39,459 nucleotides of DNA. Origin: Kitasatospora griseola. GTDB taxonomy: Bacteria; Actinomycetota; Actinomycetes; Streptomycetales; Streptomycetaceae. The notes under the pieces are model-generated. The model worked only from the letters and a program-made list of their open reading frames with translations. It was not told the origin of the DNA and made no database searches. A program made the position numbers and the translations under genes. The DNA is taken from NCBI RefSeq assembly GCF_014648555.1, contig NZ_BMRI01000003.1, forward strand, positions 336,750-376,208. The letters run 5' to 3'. This document shows, one piece after another, positions 15,119 through 23,566 of the stretch. How positions within the stretch are numbered: the stretch's first letter is position 1; each line of letters begins with the position of its first letter.

Positions 15119-16852
15119 ATGTGCCGCGTGCCGAGACGCCCCACCCCGAGAAGTCGCCGCCCGCTCGCCCTGATCGCGTCGGTGGCAGCGCTGTCCTTCG
15201 CGCTGTGCTCCTGCGCCGCCGGCGGCTCCCCGGGCGGCGGTTCCACGGCGGTGGCGGGCGGCGAGGCCCCGCGGATGACCCAGCAGGCGCTGAACCCGAA
15301 GCCGCGCACGGCACTGCGCCAGGGCGGCACCCTGAACTGGGCGATCGACCAGTACTCCAGCCAGTGGAACCCGGTCCAGGCGGACGGTTCCGAGGCGTCC
15401 ACCGTCGACGTGGTCAAGGCGCTGCTGCCGACCTTCTGGCGCTCCGACGCGGGCGGCATGCAGACCCCCAACCCGGCCTACCTGACCTCGGCGAAGAGCG
15501 AGGTGCGGCAGGGCAAGCAGACCGTGGTGTGGACGCTCAACCCGAAGGCCCACTGGTCCGACGGCACCCCGATCACCTGGCGCGACCTGCAGGCCGACTG
15601 GCAGGCGCTGAACGGCCAGGACCCGGCGTTCAGGACCGCCTCCAGCAACGGCTTCGACCAGGTGGAGAGCGTGGTCCGCGGCCAGGACGACCACCAGGCC
15701 GTGATGACCTTCCGGGAGCCGTACTCGGAGTGGCAGGCGATGTTCAACAACGCCGGCAACGCCCCGCTGCTGCCGGCGAAGTACGTCGCCACGCCGGAGC
15801 TGTTCAACACCTCCTTCAAGGGGGGTTTCCCGGTCACCGGCGGGCCGTTCAAGGTGGAGAAGATGGACCCGGCGGCGCGCACCGTCACGGTGGTCGCCGA
15901 CCCGGACTGGTGGGGCGACAAGCCGCTGCTGGACCGGATCGTCTTCAAGGCGTACGACACCGGGAAGATGCCGCAGGCGTTCGCCGCCGGCGAGGTCGAC
16001 TTCTACAACAACGGCCCCAACACCGAGGGCTACCGGATCATCGGGTCCACCCCGGACGGCGAGGCCCGCCGGGCCGGCGGGCCGAACCTGCGGCAGCTGG
16101 TGCTGAACGGGCGCAGCGCGGCGCTCGGCGATCCGAAGGTCCGTCAGGCGCTGATCCAGGCGATCGACCGGGCGGAGATCACCCGGACCGACCTGGCCGG
16201 CCTGGACTGGCCGTACATACCGATGAACAACCACTTCCTGGTGCCGTCCCAGCACGGCTACCAGGACAACTCGAACGGCCTGAGCCGGTTCGACCCCGAC
16301 GCCGCGAAGGCGTCCCTCGACTCGCTGGGCTGGAAGCTCGGGCCCTCGGGCGTCCGCACCAAGGACGGCACGGAGCTGGCGCTGCGGTTCGTGGCGCCGG
16401 CCGGCAACAACCTGGCCGCCAACGAGAGCGCGCTGGTCACCCGGATGCTGGGGCAGATCGGGGTGAAGGTCACGGTGCAGACCGTGCCGGCCGGCGAGTT
16501 CTTCGACGGCTTCGTGTACAAGCACGACTTCGACGTCACCGCGTTCGCGTTGATGGGCACCCCGTTCCCGGTCTCCAACTCGATCAGCACCTTCCAGCAG
16601 GACTCCGGCTCCAACTGGTCCCAGGTCGGCAGCAAATCACTTGACAAGGCCATGGCGGATGCCGCCAAGGCCGACACCGTGGACGACGAGACGGCCGCAC
16701 TCAACCGGGCCGACGCGGCGGCGTGGGAGGTGGCCGGACTGGTCCCGCTGTACCAGCGCCCGGCCATTTACGGCGTCCGCAAGAACATCGCCAACCTCGG
16801 CGCACCGGGGCTCGGCGACCTCGTCTACGAGAACATCGGGCTGCTGAAGTAA
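15119..16852 (+). CDS. lpqW: LpqW-like ABC-family solute-binding lipoprotein
   Basis: 577 residues. Basic N-terminus (RRPTPRSRRP), hydrophobic segment and lipobox LCSC with lipidated Cys at about 32. The rest is a family-5 (SBP_bac_5) extracellular binding fold: GGTLNWAIDQYSSQWNPVQADG, NPKAHWSDGTPITWRDLQADW. No permease or ATPase is adjacent in its own transcript, and the position between a typA/importer block and mshB parallels M. tuberculosis lpqW (Rv1166), whose product steers lipomannan/lipoarabinomannan synthesis instead of import. A streptomycete role is unclear. Start ATG 15119 has a poor ribosome site; GTG 15128 is an alternative. The lpqW name rests on synteny and fold, not on a search. 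Confidence 0.75.
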   Translation: MCRVPRRPTPRSRRPLALIASVAALSFALCSCAAGGSPGGGSTAVAGGEAPRMTQQALNPKPRTALRQGGTLNWAIDQYSSQWNPVQADGSEASTVDVVKALLPTFWRSDAGGMQTPNPAYLTSAKSEVRQGKQTVVWTLNPKAHWSDGTPITWRDLQADWQALNGQDPAFRTASSNGFDQVESVVRGQDDHQAVMTFREPYSEWQAMFNNAGNAPLLPAKYVATPELFNTSFKGGFPVTGGPFKVEKMDPAARTVTVVADPDWWGDKPLLDRIVFKAYDTGKMPQAFAAGEVDFYNNGPNTEGYRIIGSTPDGEARRAGGPNLRQLVLNGRSAALGDPKVRQALIQAIDRAEITRTDLAGLDWPYIPMNNHFLVPSQHGYQDNSNGLSRFDPDAAKASLDSLGWKLGPSGVRTKDGTELALRFVAPAGNNLAANESALVTRMLGQIGVKVTVQTVPAGEFFDGFVYKHDFDVTAFALMGTPFPVSNSISTFQQDSGSNWSQVGSKSLDKAMADAAKADTVDDETAALNRADAAAWEVAGLVPLYQRPAIYGVRKNIANLGAPGLGDLVYENIGLLK

Positions 16853-16868
16853 CACCCGGGCGGCGAAG

Positions 16869-16885
16869 TCCCGCCATTGGCGGGA
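16869..16885 (+). terminator. Short hairpin after the lpqW-like gene
   Basis: TCCCGCC-ATT-GGCGGGA, a 7-bp perfect stem 16 nt after the stop, followed by AATT. Probably the end of the lpqW-like transcript. Confidence 0.55.
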
Positions 16886-16971
16886 AATTGCCAGGCGGCC
16901 GACGGTACGCCTGCCGCCCGAATTGGGTGACCCCTACCCACGAATTCGCTCCGGCATGCCCGAAAACGCAG

Positions 16972-16990
16972 GTGTCCGATTATCGGACAC
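16972..16990. promoter_or_regulatory. 19-bp palindrome GTGTCCGATTATCGGACAC
   Basis: Two exact 9-bp arms around a single central T. The length, perfect symmetry and tiny spacer fit a dimeric repressor/activator operator better than a terminator. Located 346 bp before the bldKA start. Confidence 0.6.
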
Positions 16991-17335
16991 TCAATTGCCG
17001 CTCCCAATTCCTCTCAATGGCACCAAAACGGACACGAGGTCTACGCGCGTCGTTCAACCGGCCGCCGAACTGGCCGTCCAGATAGCGGACCTGACAGTGC
17101 ATCGTTACGGACAGGTGAACGAGCCTTGATCACCTTTGTCCGGTTTTGACCGTATCGCTCAACGGCTGTCAAGAGTTCAGGAACTACGAAGTGGTTGATA
17201 TTCCAGCACGAAGGAGGAAATGGGCCCTCGACAACTGAGGAACTCTTGACGTTCGATAAACGACTTGCAAGAGTCCATTCATCCAAGTTCTTACTCCTTG
17301 CTTCTGCACGGACCACGGTCGGGAGCTTTCGCACC

Positions 17336-18373
17336 ATGACGACGCCTACTGGGGCCACGACGGACGGGGACACCCCCGGGTCCACGTCGGACCTTCCGGA
17401 CAACGCCTCGGCCGACGCGCCCGCCGATCCCGGCTTCCGCGGCCTCTCCCCCGGGAAGCTGATGTGGCGCCGCTTCCTGCGCGACCGCACCGGCGTGGTG
17501 AGCGCCTGCGTGGTGCTGTTCTTCGTCCTGGTGGCGGTCCTCGCACCGGTCATCTCGATGCTCTACGGCAACGACGCCGAGACCCACTACGGCCAGAACG
17601 ACCCGACCCTGCTGACCGACTCCGGTCTTCCGGTGGCCCCCAACGGCGGCATGAGCGGCGACTTCTGGTTCGGCCTGGAGCCGGGCCTCGGCCGTGACGT
17701 GATGATGCAGCTGGTCTACGGCATCCGCACCTCGCTGATCATCGCCTTCGCCACCTCGCTGCTGACCACCGTGATCGGTGTCGCGCTCGGCATCGCGGCC
17801 GGCTACCTGGGCGGAAAGGCCGACTTCTTCATCGGCCGCGTGATCGACGTGCTCATGTCGTTCCCGTCGCAGATCTTCCTGATCGCCACCATGCCGGTGG
17901 TCACCAGCCTGCTGGTGCCGTCGGGCCAGAAGGTCCCCACGTGGCTGCCGTTCGTCGCGGTGACCATCGTGCTCTCGCTGCTCGGCTGGATGGGCCTGGC
18001 CCGCATCCTGCGCGGCACCGCCCTGGCCCTGCGCGAACGTGAGTTCATCGAGGCCGCCAAGGTCACCGGCGCCTCACCGATGCGGATCATCTTCAAGGAG
18101 ATCCTGCCCAACCTGTGGACCCCGATCCTGGTTCAGGCCACCCTCGCGCTCCCGGCGTTCGTCACCGCCGAAGCCGGCCTGTCCTACCTCGGCGTGGGCG
18201 TCAGCGAGCCGGTCCCCGACTGGGGCCGCATGATCGCCGGCGCGGCGGACTACCTGCGGACCGACGTCACCTACCTGCTCTTCCCGGGCATCGCCATGGT
18301 GATCTTCGTTCTCGCCTTCAACCTGCTCGGCGACTCCGTCCGGGACGCCTTCGACCCCAAGGCCAACCGCTAG
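17336..18373 (+). CDS. bldKA: BldK-type oligopeptide ABC transporter permease (DppC-like)
   Basis: 345 residues. A 50-residue polar cytoplasmic N-terminus precedes six membrane helices of the DppC/OppC type. The EAA loop (EAAKVTGASPMRIIFKEILPNL, about 236-260) contacts the ATPases. The extracellular loop after helix 1 is long (GNDAETHYGQNDPTLLTDSG). First gene of the five-gene operon whose order, permease-lipoprotein-permease-ATPase-ATPase, equals bldKA-E of S. coelicolor, an importer needed for aerial mycelium formation. ATG 17336 with GGGAG at 17321. A longer TTG-initiated frame from 17195 has AT-rich codons including TTA and is rejected. Confidence 0.88.
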   Translation: MTTPTGATTDGDTPGSTSDLPDNASADAPADPGFRGLSPGKLMWRRFLRDRTGVVSACVVLFFVLVAVLAPVISMLYGNDAETHYGQNDPTLLTDSGLPVAPNGGMSGDFWFGLEPGLGRDVMMQLVYGIRTSLIIAFATSLLTTVIGVALGIAAGYLGGKADFFIGRVIDVLMSFPSQIFLIATMPVVTSLLVPSGQKVPTWLPFVAVTIVLSLLGWMGLARILRGTALALREREFIEAAKVTGASPMRIIFKEILPNLWTPILVQATLALPAFVTAEAGLSYLGVGVSEPVPDWGRMIAGAADYLRTDVTYLLFPGIAMVIFVLAFNLLGDSVRDAFDPKANR

Positions 18374-18463
18374 CAGGCCCTCAAGACTCCGGGGGGATGG
18401 GAAAGCCAGGCCCCGGGCACCCCACTGCACATAGTCACTACACCTACCCCAGGCAGGATGAAG

Positions 18464-20227
18464 ATGAGTTCTCGCAAGTCGCGGCTCGCCGCCGCCATCA
18501 TGGTCGCCGGGGCCCTGACCGTCACCACGGCGTGCTCCAGTGGCCACTCCAACGACAGTGCGAAGTCGGGTGCCTCGAAGGCCCCCATCGCCACCACTTC
18601 GATCTCGGTCGGCACCGCCGACGACTCGAAGGGCCCGGCCGCCCCGGAGCCCGGCGCGAAGAAGGGCGGCACGGTCAACATGATCGACCGCGACGACTTC
18701 TCGCACCTGGACCCGGCCATGGTCTACATGAACTACAACGCCGAGGCCTCGCTGCTGTTCACCCGTCAGCTGACCGGTTACAAGACCGCCGCGGACGGCT
18801 CGCAGAAGCTGGTCGGCGACCTGGCCACCGACACCGGTACCACCACCGACGGCGGCAAGACCTGGAAGTTCACGCTGAAGGACGGCGTGAAGTGGCAGGA
18901 CGGCGCCGCGATCACCTCGGCCGACGTCAAGTACTCGATCGAGCGCACCTACGCCTCGTTCATCAAGGGTGGCCCGACCTACATCCAGCAGTGGATCTCG
19001 GGCGACGACTACCGCGGTGCCTACGCCGGTCCGTACGACGGCAAGGGCCTCGACGCGATCACCACCCCGGACGAGAAGACCGTCGTCATCCAGTTCAAGG
19101 ATGTCCACACCGACGCCAACTTCACCCTGGCGATGACCGGTTACGGCATCGTGCCGAAGGCCCACGACACCAAGGAGGAGTACGACAAGAAGCCGTTCTC
19201 CTCGGGCCCGTACCAGATCACCGAGCACGTCAACGACCGCTCGCTGGACCTGGAGCGCAACCCGAACTGGGACCCGGCCACCGACCCGATCCGGAACGCG
19301 TACCCGGACAAGTGGCACATGACCTTCGGTGTCCAGGCGCAGCAGTCCACCGAGCGCTTCATCGCGGACAACGGTGACGACAAGACCGCCTTCTCGTTCC
19401 ACAACCAGGTCCACCCGACCTACATCGACAAGGTCAAGGCCGACGAGAAGCTGAAGCCCCGTACGCTCGAGGGTCTGACCCCGTACGTGGACTACTACTA
19501 CATCAACAACACCCGCATCAAGGACCAGAAGATCCGCGAGGCGCTGGTCAAGGCCTTCCCGCACCAGCAGACCCGCCAGCTGCAGGGTGGCACCTCCTAC
19601 GGTGACTACGCGACCTCGTACATGAGCCCGACCGTGCTCGGCTACGAGTCCTACGACCCGTTCGACGTGCTGAAGAAGCCGCAGGGTGACACCGAGGCGG
19701 CCAAGAAGCTGCTGACCGAGGCCAACGCCGTGGGCCAGCCCATCGTCTACGCCTTCAACAACACCCCGCTTCAGCAGAAGGTCACCGAGGCCATCCGCAC
19801 CAACCTGGAGGCCGCCGGCTTCAAGTTCGTGCCGAAGCCGCTGGACTCGAAGACCTACTACGACGCGATCCAGCTGGTCAACAACGAGTTCGACCTGTAC
19901 TGGGGCGGCTGGGGCGCCGACTGGCCGACCGGTTACACCTCCCTGCAGCCGGTCTGGGACGGCCGGGTCATCCAGGACGGTGGCCAGAACTACGCCCACG
20001 TGAACGACCCGGAGATCAACGCCGCCATGGACGCGGCGGTCAAGATCGCCGACCCGGCCGCCCAGGGCAAGGCGTGGGCCGCGATCGACAAGAAGCTGCA
20101 GGACAAGGCGTACTCGATCCCGGACGTGTACCAGCGCTCGCTGAGCCTGTACGGCTCGGGCCTCGGCGGCGTCAAGTTCGACACCCTGGCCGGCCTGCAG
20201 TCGCCGCTCAACATCTACGTCAAGTAG
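18464..20227 (+). CDS. bldKB: BldK-type oligopeptide-binding lipoprotein
   Basis: 587 residues from ATG 18464 (another ATG at 18458 is too close to AGGCAGG). Signal peptide with lipidated Cys24 in VTTACSSG, then a family-5 periplasmic-binding-type fold: KKGGTVNMIDRDDFSHLDPAMVYM, LKDGVKWQDGAAITSADVKYS, and a C-terminal DVYQRSLSLYGSGLGGVKFD. It captures extracellular peptides (in S. coelicolor a developmental signal, and trihydroxamate siderophore uptake has been linked to BldK) and hands them to the permeases. It sits 90 bp after bldKA and is followed by a strong hairpin inside the operon. Confidence 0.9.
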   Translation: MSSRKSRLAAAIMVAGALTVTTACSSGHSNDSAKSGASKAPIATTSISVGTADDSKGPAAPEPGAKKGGTVNMIDRDDFSHLDPAMVYMNYNAEASLLFTRQLTGYKTAADGSQKLVGDLATDTGTTTDGGKTWKFTLKDGVKWQDGAAITSADVKYSIERTYASFIKGGPTYIQQWISGDDYRGAYAGPYDGKGLDAITTPDEKTVVIQFKDVHTDANFTLAMTGYGIVPKAHDTKEEYDKKPFSSGPYQITEHVNDRSLDLERNPNWDPATDPIRNAYPDKWHMTFGVQAQQSTERFIADNGDDKTAFSFHNQVHPTYIDKVKADEKLKPRTLEGLTPYVDYYYINNTRIKDQKIREALVKAFPHQQTRQLQGGTSYGDYATSYMSPTVLGYESYDPFDVLKKPQGDTEAAKKLLTEANAVGQPIVYAFNNTPLQQKVTEAIRTNLEAAGFKFVPKPLDSKTYYDAIQLVNNEFDLYWGGWGADWPTGYTSLQPVWDGRVIQDGGQNYAHVNDPEINAAMDAAVKIADPAAQGKAWAAIDKKLQDKAYSIPDVYQRSLSLYGSGLGGVKFDTLAGLQSPLNIYVK

Positions 20228-20255
20228 TAGTCATCACCGAGCAGTAGCTCACGGT

Positions 20256-20284
20256 GGGGCACCGGCACGATCTGCCGGTGCCCC
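20256..20284 (+). terminator. Intra-operon hairpin after bldKB
   Basis: GGGGCACCGGCA (20256-20267) and TGCCGGTGCCCC (20273-20284) form a perfect 12-bp stem around CGATC, 28 nt after the bldKB stop and 24 nt before the bldKC start. Likely a partial terminator or 3'-end stabiliser that favours the binding-protein message. Confidence 0.8.
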
Positions 20285-20308
20285 TCCCCGATCAGGAGAG
20301 CCCGTCCG

Positions 20309-21286
20309 ATGCTCCGATTCCTCGTCCGCCGATCACTCGGCGCGCTCGTCATTCTGGTGATCGTCTCGATGATCACCTACGCGCTGTTCTTCGCGATCCC
20401 GGCGGACCCGGCGCGGCTCTACTGCGGCAAGACCTGCACGCCCGAGAACCTCGCCCTGATCAGGCACGACATGGGCTTCGACAAGGCCTGGCCGATCCAG
20501 TACTGGGACTGGCTGAGCGCCATCTTCACCGGTGGCACCTACAACAACGTGGCCTGCTCCGCCCCGTGCTTCGGCTACTCCTTCGACAAGAAGGAACTGG
20601 TCGGCACCATCCTGCTGGACCGCTTCCCGACCACCCTGTCGCTGACCGTCGGCTCCGCCGTGATCTTCCTGATCTTCGGCATCGGCACCGGCATGCTGGC
20701 CGCGCACAAGCAGGGCAAGGCGCTCGACAAGATCGCCAGCTCCGCCTCGCTGATCGTCTCCTCGATGCAGATCTACGTGGCCGGTCCGCTCGCCCTGGTC
20801 GCCCTGGTCTACAGCACCGACCTGCTGGCCCAGCCCACCTACGTGCCGTTCACCCAGGACCCGGTCGGCTGGTTCACCGGCCTGCTGGTCCCGTGGATCG
20901 TCCTGTCGCTGATCTGGACCGCCAACTACACCCGTATGACCCGCTCCTCGATGGTCGAGCAGCTGTCCGAGGACTTCGTGCGGACGGCGCGCGCCAAGGG
21001 CATGTCCGGCACCTCGGTCTTCATGCGCTACGCGTGGCGCGGCGCGATGGGCACCATCGTCACCGTCTTCGGCATCGACCTCGGCGTCCTGCTCGGCGGC
21101 GCGATCATCACCGAGACCACCTTCAGCCTGCACGGCCTGGGTGAGCTGGCGATCCACTCCTTCAACGACTCCGACCTCTCGCTGCTGGTCGGCGTCACCG
21201 TGGTGGCCGCCACGCTGATCGTGTTCTTCAACATCATCGTCGACGCCGCCTACGCCCTGATCGACCCGCGCATCCGCCTGGCCTGA
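20309..21286 (+). CDS. bldKC: BldK-type oligopeptide ABC transporter permease (DppB-like)
   Basis: 325 residues, six helices in the OppB/DppB pattern (helix 1 at about 10-31, C-terminal helices end at DAAYALIDPRIRLA). The extracellular loop after helix 1 carries four cysteines in two CX3C pairs, Cys39/Cys43 (CGKTC) and Cys83/Cys87 (CSAPC), which the two other OppB proteins in this window lack. They may form disulfides outside the membrane. The EAA-type loop is VRTARAKGMSGTSVFMRYAWR. ATG 20309 follows AGGAG (20294-20298). Partner of BldKA. Confidence 0.9.
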   Translation: MLRFLVRRSLGALVILVIVSMITYALFFAIPADPARLYCGKTCTPENLALIRHDMGFDKAWPIQYWDWLSAIFTGGTYNNVACSAPCFGYSFDKKELVGTILLDRFPTTLSLTVGSAVIFLIFGIGTGMLAAHKQGKALDKIASSASLIVSSMQIYVAGPLALVALVYSTDLLAQPTYVPFTQDPVGWFTGLLVPWIVLSLIWTANYTRMTRSSMVEQLSEDFVRTARAKGMSGTSVFMRYAWRGAMGTIVTVFGIDLGVLLGGAIITETTFSLHGLGELAIHSFNDSDLSLLVGVTVVAATLIVFFNIIVDAAYALIDPRIRLA

Positions 21287-21350
21287 CCGGCCGCACCCCA
21301 GGCCGACCCAGCAGTCCCGACCTCACGTACCGCACCGAGGAGCCCAGTCC

Positions 21351-22424
21351 ATGACCACCCAGGCCAAGCCCGAGGAGGCCTCGTCCGCCGGCAGCGGCGG
21401 CGACAAGCCGTTCCTCTCAGTCCGCGACCTCTCGGTCCGTTTCAGCACCGAGGACGGCGTGGTCCGGGCCGTGGACAACCTCTCCTTCGACGTGTCCCCG
21501 GGCACCACGCTCGGCATCGTCGGTGAGTCCGGTTCCGGCAAGTCGGTGACCAACCTGGCCGTCCTGGGCCTGCACAACCCGGACCGGACCGAGATCACCG
21601 GCTCGATCAAGCTGGACGGGCAGGAGCTGGTCGGCGCGTCCAACCGCGAGCTGGAGAAGCTCCGCGGCAAGACCATGTCGATGATCTTCCAGGACCCGCT
21701 GACCGCGCTGTCGCCGTACCACACCATCGGCAAGCAGATCGGCGAGACCTTCCGGAAGCACACCGGCGCCTCCAAGAAGGAGTCCCGGGACCGGGCCATC
21801 GAGATGCTGACCCGGGTCGGCATCCCGCAGCCCACCACCCGCGTCGACGACTACCCGCACCAGTTCTCCGGCGGTATGCGCCAGCGCGCCATGATCGCCA
21901 TGTCGCTGGTCTGCGACCCCAAGCTGGTGATCGCCGACGAGCCGACCACCGCGCTGGACGTCACCGTCCAGGCCCAGATCCTCGACCTGCTGAAGGACCT
22001 CCAGCAGGAGATGGGCACCGCGATCATCCTGATCACCCACGACCTGGGCGTGGTGGCGCGCACCGCGCAGAACATCATGGTGATGTACGCGGGCCGGGCC
22101 GTGGAGCGCGGCACCGTCCGCGAGGTGCTGAAGACCCCTCAGCACCCGTACACCTGGGGCCTGCTGTCCTCGATGCCGAGCCTGACCGGCGACGTGGACG
22201 TGCCGCTGCGGCCGGTCCGCGGCACCCCGCCGAGCCTGATCAACCTGCCGACCGGCTGCCCGTTCAACCCGCGCTGCGACTTCACCGAGCAGGTGATCGG
22301 CGGCGGTTGCACCTCGGAGCGCCCGCCGCTCGCCCCGGCCACCGGGCCCGCCGCCGCCTGCCACCTGAGCGCGGCACAGCGGCAGGACATCTTCATCGAC
22401 CAGATCAAGCCGCGGCTCGGCTGA
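21351..22424 (+). CDS. bldKD: BldK-type oligopeptide ABC transporter ATPase (OppD-like)
   Basis: 357 residues. Walker A GESGSGKS (58-65), Q-loop MIFQDP, signature FSGGMRQR, Walker [14 protein letters not shown] and switch His in LITHDLG. The C-terminal oligopeptide-transporter domain has four cysteines in the CX5C...C...C arrangement ([17 protein letters not shown]); in OppD of M. tuberculosis such cysteines bind a [4Fe-4S] cluster. ATG 21351 after GAGGAG. Energises import together with BldKE, whose gene starts 10 bp downstream. Confidence 0.92.
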   Translation: MTTQAKPEEASSAGSGGDKPFLSVRDLSVRFSTEDGVVRAVDNLSFDVSPGTTLGIVGESGSGKSVTNLAVLGLHNPDRTEITGSIKLDGQELVGASNRELEKLRGKTMSMIFQDPLTALSPYHTIGKQIGETFRKHTGASKKESRDRAIEMLTRVGIPQPTTRVDDYPHQFSGGMRQRAMIAMSLVCDPKLVIADEPTTALDVTVQAQILDLLKDLQQEMGTAIILITHDLGVVARTAQNIMVMYAGRAVERGTVREVLKTPQHPYTWGLLSSMPSLTGDVDVPLRPVRGTPPSLINLPTGCPFNPRCDFTEQVIGGGCTSERPPLAPATGPAAACHLSAAQRQDIFIDQIKPRLG

Positions 22425-22434
22425 GAGGGACATC

Positions 22435-23505
22435 ATGAGCAACGAACTGACCCTCCAGAAGCCGTCCGGGGCCGCTGCCGGCTCCGGCGCCCCGCTGCTG
22501 TCGATCAAGGGCGTGGAGAAGCACTTCCCGGTCCTCGACGGCTTCCTGTTCAAGCGCCAGGTCGGCGCGGTGCACGCGGTCGACGGCGTGGACCTTGAGG
22601 TCTTCGGCAGCGAGTCGGTCGGCCTGGTCGGCGAGTCCGGCTGTGGCAAGTCGACCCTCGGCCGGCTGGTGACCCGTCTGCTGGAGCCGACCGGCGGCGA
22701 GATCCGCTACAACGGCCAGGACATCACGCACGCCTCCCGCAAGGAGCTCGCGCCGATCCGGTCCGAGATCCAGATGATCTTCCAGGACCCGTACTCCTCG
22801 CTGAACCCGCGGCACACCGTCGGCGCGATCATCGGCGCGCCGATGGAGATCAACGGGATCAACCCGAAGGGCGGCGTCCAGCGCCGGGTGCAGGAGCTGC
22901 TGGAGACCGTCGGTCTCAACCCGGAGCACTACAACCGCTTCCCGCACGAGTTCTCCGGCGGCCAGCGCCAGCGCATCGGCGTGGCCCGCGCGCTCTCGCT
23001 GAACCCGAAGCTGATCGTCGCGGACGAGCCGGTCTCCGCGCTGGACGTCTCCATCCAGGCGCAGGTGGTCAACCTGCTCCAGGAGCTGCAGCGCGAGCTG
23101 GGCATCGCCTTCCTGTTCATCGCCCACGACCTGTCGGTGGTGCGCCACTTCTCGCAGCGCGTCGCGGTGATGTACCTCGGCAAGATCGTCGAGATCGCCG
23201 ACCGCAAGTCGCTGTACGAGGCGCCCCGCCACCCGTACACCCACGCGCTGCTGTCCGCCGTGCCGGAGGCCGACCCGGACGACAACCGCGAGCGGATCCG
23301 GCTGACCGGTGACGTCCCGTCGCCGCTCAACCCGCCGTCGGGCTGCCGCTTCCGCACCCGGTGCTGGAAGGCGCAGGAGAAGTGCTCGGTGGAGGAGCCG
23401 CCGCTGGTCCAGCTGTCCGGCAACGTCGCCGGCCACCTGACCGCGTGCCACTTCCCGGAGGAGGGCTCGACCGCGGCCGTTCCCGAGCCGCGCGCCGAGG
23501 TCTGA
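22435..23505 (+). CDS. bldKE: BldK-type oligopeptide ABC transporter ATPase (OppF-like)
   Basis: 356 residues. Walker A GESGCGKS (66-73), Q-loop MIFQDPYSSLNPRHTVG, signature FSGGQRQRIG, Walker B KLIVADEPVSALDVS, switch His in FIAHDLSVVRHFS. The C-terminal domain has CRFRTRC...KC...ACHF (four Cys). The N-terminal FKRQVGAVHAVDGV is typical of OppF subunits. Last gene of the operon, 10 bp after bldKD, terminated by the 17-bp hairpin at 23522. The fusion-free OppD/OppF pair indicates a heterodimeric ATPase. Confidence 0.92.
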   Translation: MSNELTLQKPSGAAAGSGAPLLSIKGVEKHFPVLDGFLFKRQVGAVHAVDGVDLEVFGSESVGLVGESGCGKSTLGRLVTRLLEPTGGEIRYNGQDITHASRKELAPIRSEIQMIFQDPYSSLNPRHTVGAIIGAPMEINGINPKGGVQRRVQELLETVGLNPEHYNRFPHEFSGGQRQRIGVARALSLNPKLIVADEPVSALDVSIQAQVVNLLQELQRELGIAFLFIAHDLSVVRHFSQRVAVMYLGKIVEIADRKSLYEAPRHPYTHALLSAVPEADPDDNRERIRLTGDVPSPLNPPSGCRFRTRCWKAQEKCSVEEPPLVQLSGNVAGHLTACHFPEEGSTAAVPEPRAEV

Positions 23506-23521
23506 TCCCCCCCGTCACGCC

Positions 23522-23559
23522 CGAAGAGGGCCCCCACCGCTCGGTGGGGGCCCTCTTCG
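23522..23559. terminator. Bidirectional terminator between bldK and second importer
   Basis: CGAAGAGGGCCCCCACC (23522-23538) pairs over 17 bp with 23543-23559 around GCTC. It lies 16 bp after the bldKE stop and 7 bp from the stop of the opposing oppF gene, so it serves both convergent operons. Confidence 0.92.
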
Positions 23560-23566
23560 CGTCCGG

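Larger units (their letters stand above)
16853..17335 (+). promoter_or_regulatory. AT-rich structured leader of the bldK operon
   Basis: 483 bp, visibly richer in A/T than anything else in the window, without a convincing gene. It contains: a hairpin after the lpqW-like gene (16869-16885); a 19-bp palindrome (16972-16990); five CGGACA/TGTCCG boxes (16973, 16984, 17029, 17108, 17137); a hairpin 17108-17142; an 11-bp inverted repeat GTCAAGAGTTC/GAACTCTTGAC (17168-17178, 17240-17250); a third half site CAAGAGT (17268-17274); and AGGAGG (17212-17217) 2 bases before an ATG opening a 9-codon frame (17220-17249). GGGAG (17321-17325) is the ribosome site of bldKA. Several TTGAC-type -35 candidates exist (17146, 17246) but none has a good -10. 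Confidence 0.65.

Noticed and set aside
16869..16890. AdpA-type binding site (TGGCSNGWWY)
   Set aside because: Both strands match only nine of ten positions and the match is explained by the short terminator-like hairpin; too weak to claim.
17195..17335. Longer TTG-initiated N-terminus for BldKA
   Set aside because: The 47 extra codons are AT-rich with TTA, ATA and other rare codons, run through the repeat-rich leader, and add no signal or helix; ATG 17336 has its own GGGAG.
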